From Ascarosepion bandense (Eukaryota; Mollusca; Cephalopoda; Sepiida; Sepiidae), in the NCBI GenBank assembly GCA_037127315.1, contig JBBBDQ010000446.1:181001-245000 (forward strand): 64,000 bases of DNA, given 5' to 3'. Within the stretch, counting starts at the first letter, position 1. Each line of letters starts with the position of its first letter. Shown here piece by piece: positions 63,835-64,000 of the stretch. The position numbers and the translations under genes are program-made. The notes under the pieces were generated by a model, which saw only the letters and a list, made by a program, of their open reading frames with translations, was not told the origin of the DNA and did no database searches.

Positions 63835-64000
63835 AACAGATACCGAGCTTCAAAAACCTTTTTACCTTAAAACTTGTTTGAAGAAAAAGATTAAAGAAAC
63901 TTCAACAGAACGAGAAATTAATGACACCCTGAGGATGTTGACTTTCCACACCATTTCAAACAAAAGGGTAGGAAGGAAACCCCCATCAATTATGTGAACT
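63835..64000 (+). repeat. Inverted copy of the 171-bp repeat
   Basis: Reverse complement of the 62.5-63.1 kb units (TTGTTTGAAGAAAAAGATTA, GAGAAATTAATGACACC, GGTAGGAAGGAAACCCCCAT). Runs off the right edge of the window. Confidence 0.85.

Overview
This is an AT-rich, repeat-saturated piece of an animal genome. It has no operons, no credible host protein-coding exon and no canonical functional RNA gene. Almost everything I can name is a mobile element, a tandem repeat, or a broken copy of one. The mix is: several tRNA-derived SINE families, RTE-like and CR1/Jockey-like LINEs, Penelope-like remnants, 5S-rRNA-derived repeats, Helitron-, hAT- and mariner-like DNA elements, and very long (TA)n, (GATA)n and (GAAA)n tracts. 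That mix suggests a lophotrochozoan, most plausibly a cephalopod mollusc. This is an inference from repeat style; no single gene proves it.

Layout. 1-8.9 kb: a 107-bp satellite, AAAG tracts around a 655-bp fold-back element, a 108-bp satellite, a 49-bp minisatellite and a trimer of tRNA-like units. 10.8-17.4 kb: an RTE-like LINE end with a duplicated C-terminus, SINE dimers, mariner-like MITEs, a SINE that shares its tail with a LINE, and a perfect 204-bp palindrome. 17.4-25.1 kb: Helitron-like copies, a homogeneous 86-bp satellite, a LINE whose 3' UTR is tandemly repeated six times, and a 5S-like sequence fused to a tRNA-SINE. 25.1-36 kb: TA tracts with a hairpin element, LINE fragments, a second half of the fold-back element abutting a 1-kb GATA array. 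36-43.3 kb: several hammerhead-ribozyme repeats, including a head-to-tail dimer with a 306-bp period, and a Penelope-like remnant with a GIY-YIG nuclease tail. 44-50.4 kb: a decayed 5S-like tandem array, a solo LTR, and a dense SINE cluster. 50.4-57 kb: Helitron-like, LINE and more hammerhead repeats. 57-64 kb: a hAT-like element with target duplication that hosts the best LINE of the window (endonuclease and reverse transcriptase in one frame, broken by one amber codon), then a 171-bp tandem repeat with an inverted copy.

The most interesting system is a set of type-I hammerhead ribozyme motifs. One family joins a tRNA-like A/B-box promoter segment to a hammerhead and occurs at about ten sites, one of them a tandem dimer, which is the layout expected of a small retrozyme-like element giving circular RNA. 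A second, unrelated family carries one hammerhead with all core bases and all three stems intact. Most families sit directly on (TA)n tracts. There is also a recurring chimera of a 5S-rRNA-like head and a tRNA-SINE body.

How the parts work together: the LINEs would supply reverse transcriptase in trans. One SINE visibly borrows the 3' tail of the CR1/Jockey-like LINE. The hammerhead repeats carry no protein and presumably rely on LINE or Penelope-like enzymes.
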